Shown: piece by piece, positions 1-5,538 of the stretch | Numbering within the stretch: the first letter of the stretch is position 1 | Layout of the letters: every line of letters starts with the position of its first letter | Source: an uncultured Oscillospiraceae bacterium | Lineage (GTDB): Bacteria; Bacillota; Clostridia; Oscillospirales; Ruminococcaceae | Direction: 5' to 3' | Assembly: GCA_900540595.1 (NCBI GenBank) | Contig: UQGL01000063.1 | Coordinates: forward strand, 1-7,321 | Length of the DNA: 7,321 nucleotides | Position numbers and translations under genes: made by a program | Notes under the pieces: generated by a model | What the model was told of the DNA's origin: nothing | The model's input: the letters and a program-made list of their open reading frames with translations, nothing else | The model's database searches: none

Positions 1-23
1 GTCGCAACAGCGGCAATTTTCTT

Positions 24-57
24 TGGTTCTTTCTTTTGTTGGCAAAAGAAAGAACCA
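24..57. repeat. Perfect 15-bp-stem hairpin downstream of the mocR-like gene
   Basis: Left arm 24-38 and right arm 43-57 are perfectly complementary around the 4-nt loop TTGG. The outer part of the stem reads TGGTTCTTTC and the inner part TTTTG. It lies 18 bases past the stop codon of the minus-strand regulator. Position suggests a transcript end, but neither strand has a run of T after the stem: the minus strand continues AAGAAAATTGCC. It is therefore not a textbook intrinsic terminator. It may stabilise the 3' end of the mRNA or be a copy of a dispersed palindromic repeat. Confidence 0.7.
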
Positions 58-69
58 CCTCCCGGGAGG
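58..69. repeat. 12-bp perfect palindrome CCTCCCGGGAGG
   Basis: CCTCCCGGGAGG is its own reverse complement. It directly abuts the 24-57 hairpin and ends 6 bases before the stop codon of the minus-strand regulator. It could be part of the same composite 3' element. No function can be assigned from sequence alone. Confidence 0.55.
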
Positions 70-75
70 ATGCCG

Positions 76-1470
76 TCAATCCTTTAGCCACGCCCTTGCC
101 AGCGCCTGTGCCACGGCCTGCACATCCTCCTCCCGCAGTGCGGAATAGCCCGCAACCACGGTGTCAGGCCGGCACAGCTCCGGCCGGGCCAGATAATACT
201 CGCTCAGGCCGCGCAGCCGCACGCCCTGCCGGGCTGCCGCCTCGACCATAGCGCGCTCGCCGCCCGCGCCGGGCAGCGTCAGCAGAAAGTGCAGCCCGCT
301 GTGTACGCCGTCCAGCTCTGCGCCGGGCAGCGCTGCCCGCAGCGCCGCCGCGAACGCCTCCATCCGGCGCTTGTAGGCAAGGCGCATCCGGGCGAGATGC
401 CGCGTAAAGTAGCCCCCCGCCATAAACTCGCAGAGGGTCTGCTGCTCAAACCGGCTGACCGTGTTGGCGTAGGTAGCAAAATCGCGCCGGTAGCGCGCCA
501 GCAAGCTTTGGGGCAGCACCATGCAGGCGATGCGGATGCCCGGCGCAAGGCTCTTGGAAAAGGTCGTCAGGTAGACGACCGGGCCGTTGGGGCCTGCCAT
601 GCCCTGCAGGCTGGGCAGCGGCCGCGTGTCAAAACGGAACTCCGAGTCGTAGTCGTCCTCCAATATATACCGCCCGGGCCGGGCCGCCGCCCACGCCAAA
701 AGCTGTGCGCGGCGGGGGGCGGGCATCGTGACGCCGGTCGGGAAATGATGGCTCGGCGTCAGGTAGCAGAGGTTTGCGCCGCTTTTTTCCAGCGCATCGG
801 CGGGCAGACCCTCGCGGTCGATGTCCACCAGCGTGCAGGGGATGCCGCTGTTCTGCAAGACCGTCCGCGTGCGGGAGTAGCCGGGGTTCTCAATGGCCGC
901 CATGCCGTCCCCGAACAGATGCGCAAGGCAGCCGAGCAGATACTCGATGCCGGCGCCCACCACGATCTGCTCCGGGGTACACTCGACACCGCGGTAGCTT
1001 GACAGATACGCCGCGATCTGCGCGCGCAGCGGGGCATCGCCCTGCATCTCGCCGCGCTGCAGCAGTTCGGGCCGCTGGTAGAGCAGCTCCTTCTGGATGC
1101 GCCCCCAGCTGCGCGCCGGAAAAAGCGCCGTGTCCACGCTGCCGATCGAAAGATCGTACAGCGGCGCAGGCTCGGCCGGGGCGGCAGCGGCGGGCGTGGC
1201 GGCGGCGCGGCGCACCCGGCTGTGCAGCATGCCGTAGGTCTTTTGCACATAAAATCCGCTGCGCGGGCGCGGCTCGGCCAGCCCCTCGGCGGCCAGCATC
1301 TGGTAGGCGGCATCCACCGTGTTGACGCTGACCCCCTGCTGGGCGGCCATCGTGCGGCGGCCCGGCAGCGGGGTGCCGGGCGCGCGCTGCCCGGTGCGGA
1401 TCTCATCGGCCAGGGCGGCATACAGCTGCTCATACAGGGGGGTCTTTGTGCTCGGGTCCAGTTCTATCAT
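76..1470 (-). CDS. MocR/PdxR-like PLP-dependent transcriptional regulator (GntR HTH fused to aminotransferase fold)
   Basis: The 464-residue product has the full two-domain layout and usual length of the MocR family. Residues 10-76 form a GntR-type winged helix (TPLYEQLYAALADEI, LPGRRTMAAQQGVSVNTV, ending SGFYVQ). An Ala/Pro-rich linker spans about 88-104. Residues 105-464 form a fold-type I aminotransferase domain. Visible PLP-site residues are the EDDYDSEF motif (Asp272 and Tyr274) and Lys306 in TTFSKSLAPGIR, the expected Schiff-base lysine, with Arg313 seven residues later as in GabR. ATG 1470 is preceded by AAAGGG with 6-nt spacing. Known members (GabR, PdxR, TauR) bind DNA as dimers and respond to PLP or its adduct with an amino compound rather than catalysing transamination. 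The gene is divergent from an ECF S component 123 bp away, which it probably controls. The effector is inferred; PLP or a B6 vitamer is the leading guess, and an amino acid cannot be excluded. Confidence 0.93.
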   Translation of the reverse strand: MIELDPSTKTPLYEQLYAALADEIRTGQRAPGTPLPGRRTMAAQQGVSVNTVDAAYQMLAAEGLAEPRPRSGFYVQKTYGMLHSRVRRAAATPAAAAPAEPAPLYDLSIGSVDTALFPARSWGRIQKELLYQRPELLQRGEMQGDAPLRAQIAAYLSSYRGVECTPEQIVVGAGIEYLLGCLAHLFGDGMAAIENPGYSRTRTVLQNSGIPCTLVDIDREGLPADALEKSGANLCYLTPSHHFPTGVTMPAPRRAQLLAWAAARPGRYILEDDYDSEFRFDTRPLPSLQGMAGPNGPVVYLTTFSKSLAPGIRIACMVLPQSLLARYRRDFATYANTVSRFEQQTLCEFMAGGYFTRHLARMRLAYKRRMEAFAAALRAALPGAELDGVHSGLHFLLTLPGAGGERAMVEAAARQGVRLRGLSEYYLARPELCRPDTVVAGYSALREEDVQAVAQALARAWLKD

Positions 1471-1500
1471 GGCAAGCCCTTTCTTCTGGCCCCATAAAAA

Positions 1501-1511
1501 AGTTTAAAACT
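1501..1511. promoter_or_regulatory. Short operator-like palindrome AGTTTAAAACT in the divergent intergenic region
   Basis: AGTTT and AAACT flank a central A. A wider inverted repeat, TTCTGGC (1484-1490) and GCCAGAA (1527-1533), is centred within about 3 bp of it. Both lie upstream of the transporter's -10 box, where a MocR-type activator or autorepressor would be expected to bind. This is a candidate operator only; palindromes this short occur by chance in AT-rich DNA. Confidence 0.3.
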
Positions 1512-1538
1512 GGGCATTTATTTAGAGCCAGAAATCAG

Positions 1539-1544
1539 TATAAT
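1539..1544 (+). promoter_or_regulatory. -10 box TATAAT of the ECF S-component promoter
   Basis: A consensus TATAAT lies 49 bases before the transporter ATG, in the AT-rich part of the intergenic region. The expected -35 position 16-17 bp upstream (about 1516-1522, ATTTAT/TTTATT) matches TTGACA poorly. A perfect -10 with a weak -35 is common in activator-dependent promoters, which fits control by the divergent MocR-type regulator. The predicted start point, near 1551, leaves a leader of about 43 nt, too short for a riboswitch. Confidence 0.6.
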
Positions 1545-1553
1545 AAAAACATA

Positions 1554-1566
1554 CCTTCCCGGAAGG
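1554..1566. promoter_or_regulatory. Palindrome CCTTCCcGGAAGG just downstream of the predicted transcription start
   Basis: Two 6-bp arms flank one central C, beginning 10 bases after the TATAAT box, roughly +4 to +16. It lies where a repressor would block promoter clearance, or it may form a small 5'-leader hairpin. It ends 12 bases before the GAGGAG ribosome binding site (1579-1584), so it does not mask it. Function is inferred from position only. Confidence 0.35.
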
Positions 1567-1593
1567 AAAATGTCAATAGAGGAGTAAGGAATC

Positions 1594-2247
1594 ATGTCTA
1601 CCGCAATGATCTGGCTGCTGCTGTTTATCGTAGTGGCTTTGGCACTGCTCATCGCAGCGCTGACAAAAACCAAATTCACCGTGCAGAAGATCAGCATCAT
1701 CGGCATCATGGCCGCGCTGAGCTTTGTCGCGTATGAGTTTTTCCGCATCCCGAATGTGCTGGGCACCGGGTCCAGCTTTCATCTGGGCAACACCTTCACG
1801 GCGCTGACCGCCCTGCTGCTGGACGGCGTTTCCGGCGGTCTGGCCGGTGCCATCGGTCTGGCGCTGGCCGACATTATGGCCGGTGATCCGGGCTATGCCG
1901 TCACGACCTTTATTTTGAAATTCATCATCGGTCTGGTCTGCGGCGGCGTGGCGCACAGGATCATCCACCTGCGCAGCTTCCCGACAGGCAGCAAGCTCAA
2001 GTACATCGGCGCGGTCACGGTCTCTGCGTTCAGCGGCCTGCTGGTCAATGTCTTTACCGACCCGTTCATCGGCTACTTCCGCAACCGCTATATCTTCGGC
2101 CAGCCTGCCGAGTTCGTCAGCGTTGTGACCAAGATCTCCAGCGGCGTCACCCTTGTCAACTCGCTGCTGTCCACCGTCTGCGCCGTGCTGCTCTATCTGG
2201 CACTGCGCCCCGCGCTGGAAAAGGCACATCTGCTGCCGAAAGACTGA
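1594..2247 (+). CDS. ECF transporter S component (substrate-binding membrane subunit), vitamin uptake
   Basis: The 217-residue protein is strongly hydrophobic, with predicted membrane segments near 4-22, 31-50, 65-80, 83-97, 103-120, 137-156 and 185-205. The stretch GNTFTALTALLLDGVSGG, followed by AGAIGLALADI and TTFILKFIIGLVCGG, is typical of the ECF-type riboflavin-transporter-like S component family (PF07155-like), as is the Ala-rich early helix GIMAALSFVAYEF. S components bind a vitamin or metal and use a shared EcfA/A'/T energising module. No such module is present here, so this is probably a group II solitary S component. GAGGAG at 1579-1584 sits 9 nt before the ATG. The substrate is not readable from sequence; the adjacent PLP-type regulator makes a B6 vitamer the best guess. 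The gene is followed directly by an intrinsic terminator, so it is monocistronic. An extra N-terminal helix (4-22) precedes the usual first helix. Confidence 0.85.
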   Translation: MSTAMIWLLLFIVVALALLIAALTKTKFTVQKISIIGIMAALSFVAYEFFRIPNVLGTGSSFHLGNTFTALTALLLDGVSGGLAGAIGLALADIMAGDPGYAVTTFILKFIIGLVCGGVAHRIIHLRSFPTGSKLKYIGAVTVSAFSGLLVNVFTDPFIGYFRNRYIFGQPAEFVSVVTKISSGVTLVNSLLSTVCAVLLYLALRPALEKAHLLPKD

Positions 2248-2268
2248 CGCTATCCTCCTTTCTGTTTG

Positions 2269-2297
2269 CCCCCGCCCCGGCGGGGGTTTTTGTTTTT
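2269..2297 (+). terminator. Rho-independent terminator of the ECF S-component gene
   Basis: CCCCCG (2269-2274) pairs with CGGGGG (2281-2286); the inner CC/GG bases could extend the stem around a minimal loop. A T-rich tract TTTTTGTTTTT (2287-2297) follows immediately. It begins 22 nt after the transporter stop codon. Stem, loop and T-run all match the intrinsic terminator model on the plus strand. Confidence 0.92.
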
Positions 2298-2352
2298 GCC
2301 GTCAAATTATGTAAAAATTGCAAAAAGACTGGCGCTCGGCGGCGAAATGGTG

Positions 2353-2358
2353 TAAAAT
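2353..2358 (+). promoter_or_regulatory. Possible -10 box TAAAAT for the SGNH hydrolase gene
   Basis: TAAAAT matches five of six consensus bases and lies 55 bases before the chosen ATG, in the AT-rich spacer after the terminator. No convincing -35 occurs 16-18 bp upstream (TGGCGC). The gene must have its own promoter because a strong terminator precedes it, but the exact site is uncertain. Confidence 0.3.
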
Positions 2359-2398
2359 GGGTTTATATGTTTTGCAGCAGACACTATGCTTCACCGCG

Positions 2399-2404
2399 AA
2401 AGGA
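2399..2404 (+). promoter_or_regulatory. Ribosome binding site AAAGGA fixing the SGNH hydrolase start
   Basis: AAAGGA lies 8 nt before ATG 2413. The in-frame ATG at 2386 has no purine-rich site before it and would place the AAAGGA inside the coding region. The downstream ATG is therefore the better start. Confidence 0.65.
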
Positions 2405-2412
2405 CCCACCAC

Positions 2413-3639
2413 ATGGCAGGAAAAACCAAACCGAAAAAAAAGCAGCCGCTGGATACGCGCAGCAAAATGTATCTGGTGCTGGCCCTGTGCAGTGTGATGC
2501 TGCTGGTCTGCATCGGCATTTCGCTGGCGCTCATCGGCTGGCTGCCGTTCGGCAGCGCCGCCCCGCAGAGCGTTTCGACCGTGGACAGCGAATCCATGGT
2601 GACCGAAAGCGGCTACAACAAAGAGGAAAACACCATCGACACGCAGGCCTACACCTCGACCATTCTGGAGCAGAGCGCCGATGCCGGCGAAAGCTACATA
2701 GACGAGACCCTCTTTCTGGGGGACAGCAACACGGCCCGCATGTACCGGATGTTCGATTACTGCAGCTATGACAACGCCATCGGCTCGGTCGGCATGAGCG
2801 CCAAATCGCTTGCGAGCTTTGCCTGCGTACAGCTCAGCACCGGGTCCGGCTACCTGACGATGCCTCAGGCCGTGGCCAAACTGCAGCCCCGCCGGGTCAT
2901 CCTGACCTTCGGCACGAACGATCTGAATCCCAACTACAAGACCGCCGATTTCATCAAAAACTACCAGACCGGCATTGAGGCGGTCGTCACCGCCTACCCC
3001 AGCGCGGACATCATCGTCAACGCGATCCCGCCGATCGGCCAGCAGCATTCCAACCAGAGCCTTACCCAGACACAGGTGGACGAATTCAACAAGGCTCTCG
3101 TGGAGATGTGCAAGGAAAAGGGCTGGAAGTTTCTGAACAGCGCCGAGGCCCTCAAGGACAGCACCACCGGCTACGCCAAGGCCGGCTATGTGGAGACGAG
3201 CGACGGCATCCACCTGACCCGCACGGCAATGGACGCGCTGTTCAGCTACATCCGCACCCACAGCTATATCACGGAGGATGACCGCCCCGCGCTGACCACC
3301 ATCCCCAAGCATACCGGCGATAAGGACGCTGTGGTCTACACGGTGCCGGTCGTTGTACCGGCCGAAACCGCCACCCCCGAGCCCGAGGCGACCGAGGCAC
3401 CGGCCAGCAGTGAGGCCGAGGCCACCGCCACCCCGGAGCCTGAGGTGACCGCGACACCTGAGCCGACTGCAACGCCGAGTCCCACACCCGAACCGACTGC
3501 AGAGCCGACACCGCCCCCCACGCCTGAACCGACCGCCGCCCCCACGCCCGAGCCGACCGCGGAGCCGACACCCACGCCCCCGGAGAGCACCTCCAATGCA
3601 GATGTTCCCGCCGGGAATGACGGAACGCAAACCTCATAA
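2413..3639 (+). CDS. Membrane-anchored or secreted SGNH/GDSL hydrolase with Thr-Pro-Glu-Pro-rich tail
   Basis: The 408-residue protein opens with a Lys/Arg-rich segment (MAGKTKPKKK) and a hydrophobic helix at about 19-43, acting as a signal anchor or signal peptide; SAA at 48-50 is a possible cleavage site. The catalytic domain spans about 95-285. It shows block I FLGDSN with nucleophile Ser105, a block II Gly in GSVGMS, block III FGTND (Gly167, Asn169), and block V DGIHL with Asp264 and His267. These are the oxyanion-hole and triad residues of the SGNH family, which deacylates or deacetylates carbohydrates, lipids or peptidoglycan. Residues about 318-391 are a low-complexity TPEPTA-type tail resembling wall-spanning linkers. 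No LPxTG sorting motif or second membrane helix follows. The likely site of action is outside the membrane, at the cell wall; the substrate is unknown. The gene is monocistronic between two terminators. Confidence 0.88.
   Translation: MAGKTKPKKKQPLDTRSKMYLVLALCSVMLLVCIGISLALIGWLPFGSAAPQSVSTVDSESMVTESGYNKEENTIDTQAYTSTILEQSADAGESYIDETLFLGDSNTARMYRMFDYCSYDNAIGSVGMSAKSLASFACVQLSTGSGYLTMPQAVAKLQPRRVILTFGTNDLNPNYKTADFIKNYQTGIEAVVTAYPSADIIVNAIPPIGQQHSNQSLTQTQVDEFNKALVEMCKEKGWKFLNSAEALKDSTTGYAKAGYVETSDGIHLTRTAMDALFSYIRTHSYITEDDRPALTTIPKHTGDKDAVVYTVPVVVPAETATPEPEATEAPASSEAEATATPEPEVTATPEPTATPSPTPEPTAEPTPPPTPEPTAAPTPEPTAEPTPTPPESTSNADVPAGNDGTQTS
3370..3584 (+). repeat. Low-complexity coding repeat (TPEP/TPEPTA units) in the SGNH hydrolase tail
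   Basis: This stretch encodes irregular repeats of Thr-Pro-Glu-Pro-Thr-Ala type. The clearest pair is 3481-3512 and 3541-3572, exactly 60 nt apart, both encoding PTPEPTAEPT. They differ at four bases, all synonymous third codon positions. The encoded segment is rich in Pro, Thr and Glu and should be extended and disordered. It is the sort of spacer that carries an extracellular domain through or away from the cell wall. Confidence 0.75.
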
Positions 3640-3646
3640 AAACACC

Positions 3647-3682
3647 GACCCCCGCAGCACCTGACGCTGCGGGGGTCTTTTT
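3647..3682. terminator. Bidirectional terminator between the convergent SGNH hydrolase and DUF5662 genes
   Basis: GACCCCCGCAGC (3647-3658) and GCTGCGGGGGTC (3666-3677) form a perfect 12-bp stem with a 7-nt loop. On the plus strand it is followed by TTTTT C TT (3678-3685). On the minus strand the same stem is followed by GGTG and then TTTTT. It begins 7 nt after the SGNH hydrolase stop and 6 nt past the minus-strand DUF5662 stop, so one hairpin serves both genes. Confidence 0.9.
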
Positions 3683-3683
3683 C

Positions 3684-4223
3684 TTATGCTTGTTTGCCGA
3701 GCAGCTCGGTGCGGATATACCGGAAGCAGGCATCCTCGCCCTCATCGCGCAGGATCAGCAGGCAGGTCTCCAGCTGGCGGCGGGTCTCGGGGTGCAGGAT
3801 GTAGTGATCCTTGCTGCGGTCGTAATACTCCCATGCGGCGGCATCGGTATAGCTTGCGCCCTTGTAGTTTTTGCTGGCGGCGATACGGTCGCAGACCATC
3901 TCGGCCACATACCGTTCCGGCATACGCATACCGGCCATGGCATGGTCGCCGTTTGGGGCGTAGTCGATCCAATATTCCAGATGGTGCTTATTGCGGCCCT
4001 TGTGGTGCAGCCATGCGGCGCTGTAGCCCTCAGTCTGGCGTTGGGCGTTGTTGGGGCTGCAGGTACCCTGCCAGTATTTGGCCCCCGCCCAGAACTCGAC
4101 CGGGGCCAGCTTGCTTAAATCGTGGGTCAGGCCCTGCCAGTACAGCCCGCAGCGGAAGCAGTTCTTCATCACCAGCATTTTATGGTGGTGGATGGTCCTG
4201 TAATGTTTAATGGGATGCCACAA
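3684..4223 (-). CDS. DUF5662 family protein (function unknown)
   Basis: Read from a TTG at 4223, the product is 179 residues and resembles DUF5662 proteins of Firmicutes and their phages from its first residues (HPIKHYRTIHHHKMLV). Conserved-looking motifs are YWQGLTHDLSK (His34, Asp35, Lys38), GYSAAWLHHKGRNKHHLEYW (His73, His74, His80, His81), MPERYVAEMVCDRIAAS and YILHPETR. The cluster of His and Asp suggests a metal-binding, possibly HD-like hydrolase fold; this is inference, as no activity is established to my knowledge. It is the last gene of a three-gene minus-strand operon. It overlaps the preceding membrane-protein gene by 17 bases and ends at the shared bidirectional terminator. The reading frame stays open upstream of the TTG, but that part is a Cys/Arg-rich shadow of the membrane-protein gene. 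ATG 4178 is an alternative start that would cut off the conserved N-terminus. Confidence 0.85.
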   Translation of the reverse strand: MWHPIKHYRTIHHHKMLVMKNCFRCGLYWQGLTHDLSKLAPVEFWAGAKYWQGTCSPNNAQRQTEGYSAAWLHHKGRNKHHLEYWIDYAPNGDHAMAGMRMPERYVAEMVCDRIAASKNYKGASYTDAAAWEYYDRSKDHYILHPETRRQLETCLLILRDEGEDACFRYIRTELLGKQA

Positions 4224-5538
4224 GATCTTTTTTCCTCCCCCGGATAAGCAGTGCAGCCAGCGCCGGCAGCAGCATACAGCTGACCGGCACAAAGGCAAAG
4301 TGCCACAGCATCGGCACAAGATGGGTATGTATGGCGGCGTGCGCCTTGGAAAGCACCATCCACGAGGCCGGGGCCGCAAGGCTGAGCAGCCATACAACGC
4401 CCAGCGGCACAAGCTGCGCCGCCACGCCGCGCCGCAGCGCGATCACCACGCTGACCGCGCCGACCGCCAGCCCGAAAAGGAGCAGCTGCCCCGCCGTGAC
4501 GGCAGCCGGCCCCAGCTGAAGCACCGGCTCGGTATCCAGCACAAAATACTGCGCCAGCACCTGCCCGATCGTGACTGCCCGCACCGCATCGTCCGTCAGG
4601 CTGATGCGGTCGGTGATGGCCTCGGCCATATTCTGCCAGGCCGCCGCCGTGCTGCCGAAGCAGAGGCACTCCTGCCCGAACCAGAGCACCAGCGCCGCTG
4701 CCGCACCGGTCAGTGCAGCCGCGCCCGCACCCACGGCACGGCCCAGCCAGCGGCAGGCCCGCTGCGGGGCCTTTTCCACACAGTATGCCTTTGCCGCAGC
4801 GTAGCAGAGCGGTATCTCGCACAGGATCAGGAAGGTCGTGATAAACTCAAACCCGCACATGCAGCGCACCAGCACGGCAAGGCTGACCAGCGGCCAACAC
4901 CAGCGCGGGGTGCGGCCCCGGGCGCAGGTGCAGCGGCAGAGCAGCAGCACAGCCAGCAGCGGCAGCTGCCAGGTCCATGGCACCCAGTACAGGTCCTTCA
5001 TGCCGCGCTGCAGCCATGGGGCCAGCAGTATGGCTGCCATCCAGAACGCGGCCGGCAGCACGCCAAGCTCCTGCCAGACGGCCAGTGCCGTCAGCAGCTG
5101 CACAGCGTAGAATAGGGTGCTGTTCACCCAGTAGAGCGCGGTCTCCCGGGCGGTGCCCTCCGGCAGGAATACGCGCAGCAGCCGGTTCAACCCGCCCAGC
5201 GCCCAGCCCTGCAGGCCGGACTGGTGGGTGTAGGGGCGGAACTGGGCCGCATCGGCGGGGGTATCCTCCCGGAACCAGCTGCGGTTCTGGTCATCGCTCC
5301 AATCCTCGGTATACACGCCCAGAAAGCCGCCGGGCGCACGCTGGCCCTGCTCCATCTGGTGCATACGGCCGTAGATCAGCGTCTGCGAGCCGGTGTCCCA
5401 CACGCCGGTGCGGTAGGCGCTTGCATTGTGGCGCACAGTCGTCAGCAGTGCCGCCAGCGCCAGCACGGCCAGCAGGGTGAGCACCGTGCGCAGGGCGGCG
5501 GGCAGGTTTTTCCATTTTTTCTGCAGCATGGCGATCAT
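4207..5538 (-). CDS. Predicted multi-spanning membrane protein of unknown function, GT-C-like layout
   Basis: I do not recognise a named family. The 443-residue protein starts with a Lys/Arg-rich end and a helix at about 14-33. A long hydrophilic stretch (about 34-137) follows, with the phrases GVWDTGSQTLIYGRMHQ, PGGFLGVYTEDW and YTHQSGLQGW. Roughly eight or nine further helices follow (near 138-157, 161-177, 187-203, 213-225, 230-248, 266-288, 346-367, 371-391, 410-433). A second polar stretch at 290-340 and the segment SKAHAAIHTHLVP (397-409) interrupt them. One helix, a large outer loop, then many helices is the layout of GT-C glycosyltransferases that use lipid-linked sugars. That role is inference, as no diagnostic motif is certain. 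The ATG at 5538 overlaps the upstream stop as ATGA, indicating translational coupling; an in-frame GTG at 5547 would add three residues. Cys is unusually frequent in residues 200-295. Confidence 0.82.
   Translation of the reverse strand: MIAMLQKKWKNLPAALRTVLTLLAVLALAALLTTVRHNASAYRTGVWDTGSQTLIYGRMHQMEQGQRAPGGFLGVYTEDWSDDQNRSWFREDTPADAAQFRPYTHQSGLQGWALGGLNRLLRVFLPEGTARETALYWVNSTLFYAVQLLTALAVWQELGVLPAAFWMAAILLAPWLQRGMKDLYWVPWTWQLPLLAVLLLCRCTCARGRTPRWCWPLVSLAVLVRCMCGFEFITTFLILCEIPLCYAAAKAYCVEKAPQRACRWLGRAVGAGAAALTGAAAALVLWFGQECLCFGSTAAAWQNMAEAITDRISLTDDAVRAVTIGQVLAQYFVLDTEPVLQLGPAAVTAGQLLLFGLAVGAVSVVIALRRGVAAQLVPLGVVWLLSLAAPASWMVLSKAHAAIHTHLVPMLWHFAFVPVSCMLLPALAALLIRGRKKDLVASH
4234..4238 (-). promoter_or_regulatory. 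Ribosome binding site GGAGG supporting a TTG start for the DUF5662 gene
   Basis: On the minus strand GGGGAGG is followed by AAAAAAGATC and then TTG at 4223, a 10-nt spacing. The site lies inside the last codons of the membrane-protein gene. No comparable site precedes the internal ATGs near 4178 and 4166. Confidence 0.6.

Noticed and set aside
289..1002. A 237-codon plus-strand open frame within the MocR-like gene
   Set aside because: No recognisable domain and no ribosome binding site of note; the minus strand encodes an unbroken MocR protein here.
1570..1587. A five-codon upstream reading frame (MSIEE) in the transporter leader
   Set aside because: GGAAGG lies only 3 nt before its ATG, too close for good initiation, and nothing suggests an attenuating leader peptide; probably chance.
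1551..1593. Possible riboswitch before the vitamin transporter
   Set aside because: The predicted leader is only about 43 nt, too short for a known vitamin riboswitch, with no conserved motif seen.
1446..1736. A 96-codon plus-strand frame spanning the mocR/ECF intergenic region
   Set aside because: It crosses the mocR start, the promoter and the start of the transporter gene in the wrong frame, with no recognisable product.
1573..2229. A 218-codon minus-strand open frame opposite the ECF S component
   Set aside because: It is hydrophilic, with no family signature, and runs antisense to a convincing membrane transporter with its own promoter, ribosome binding site and terminator.
2302..3630. 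A 442-codon open frame on the minus strand opposite the SGNH hydrolase
   Set aside because: The product is Gly/Arg low complexity, arising from the reverse complement of the Pro/Thr/Glu repeats; the plus strand carries the complete SGNH catalytic motifs.
4224..4412. Upstream extension of the DUF5662 frame to ATG 4412
   Set aside because: The added 63 residues are Cys/Arg-rich, unlike the family, and lie entirely within the membrane-protein gene in another frame; a ribosome binding site points to TTG 4223 instead.
4210..5115. A 301-codon plus-strand open frame opposite the membrane-protein gene
   Set aside because: Gln/Arg/His-rich product typical of the antisense of a hydrophobic GC-rich gene; no motif seen.
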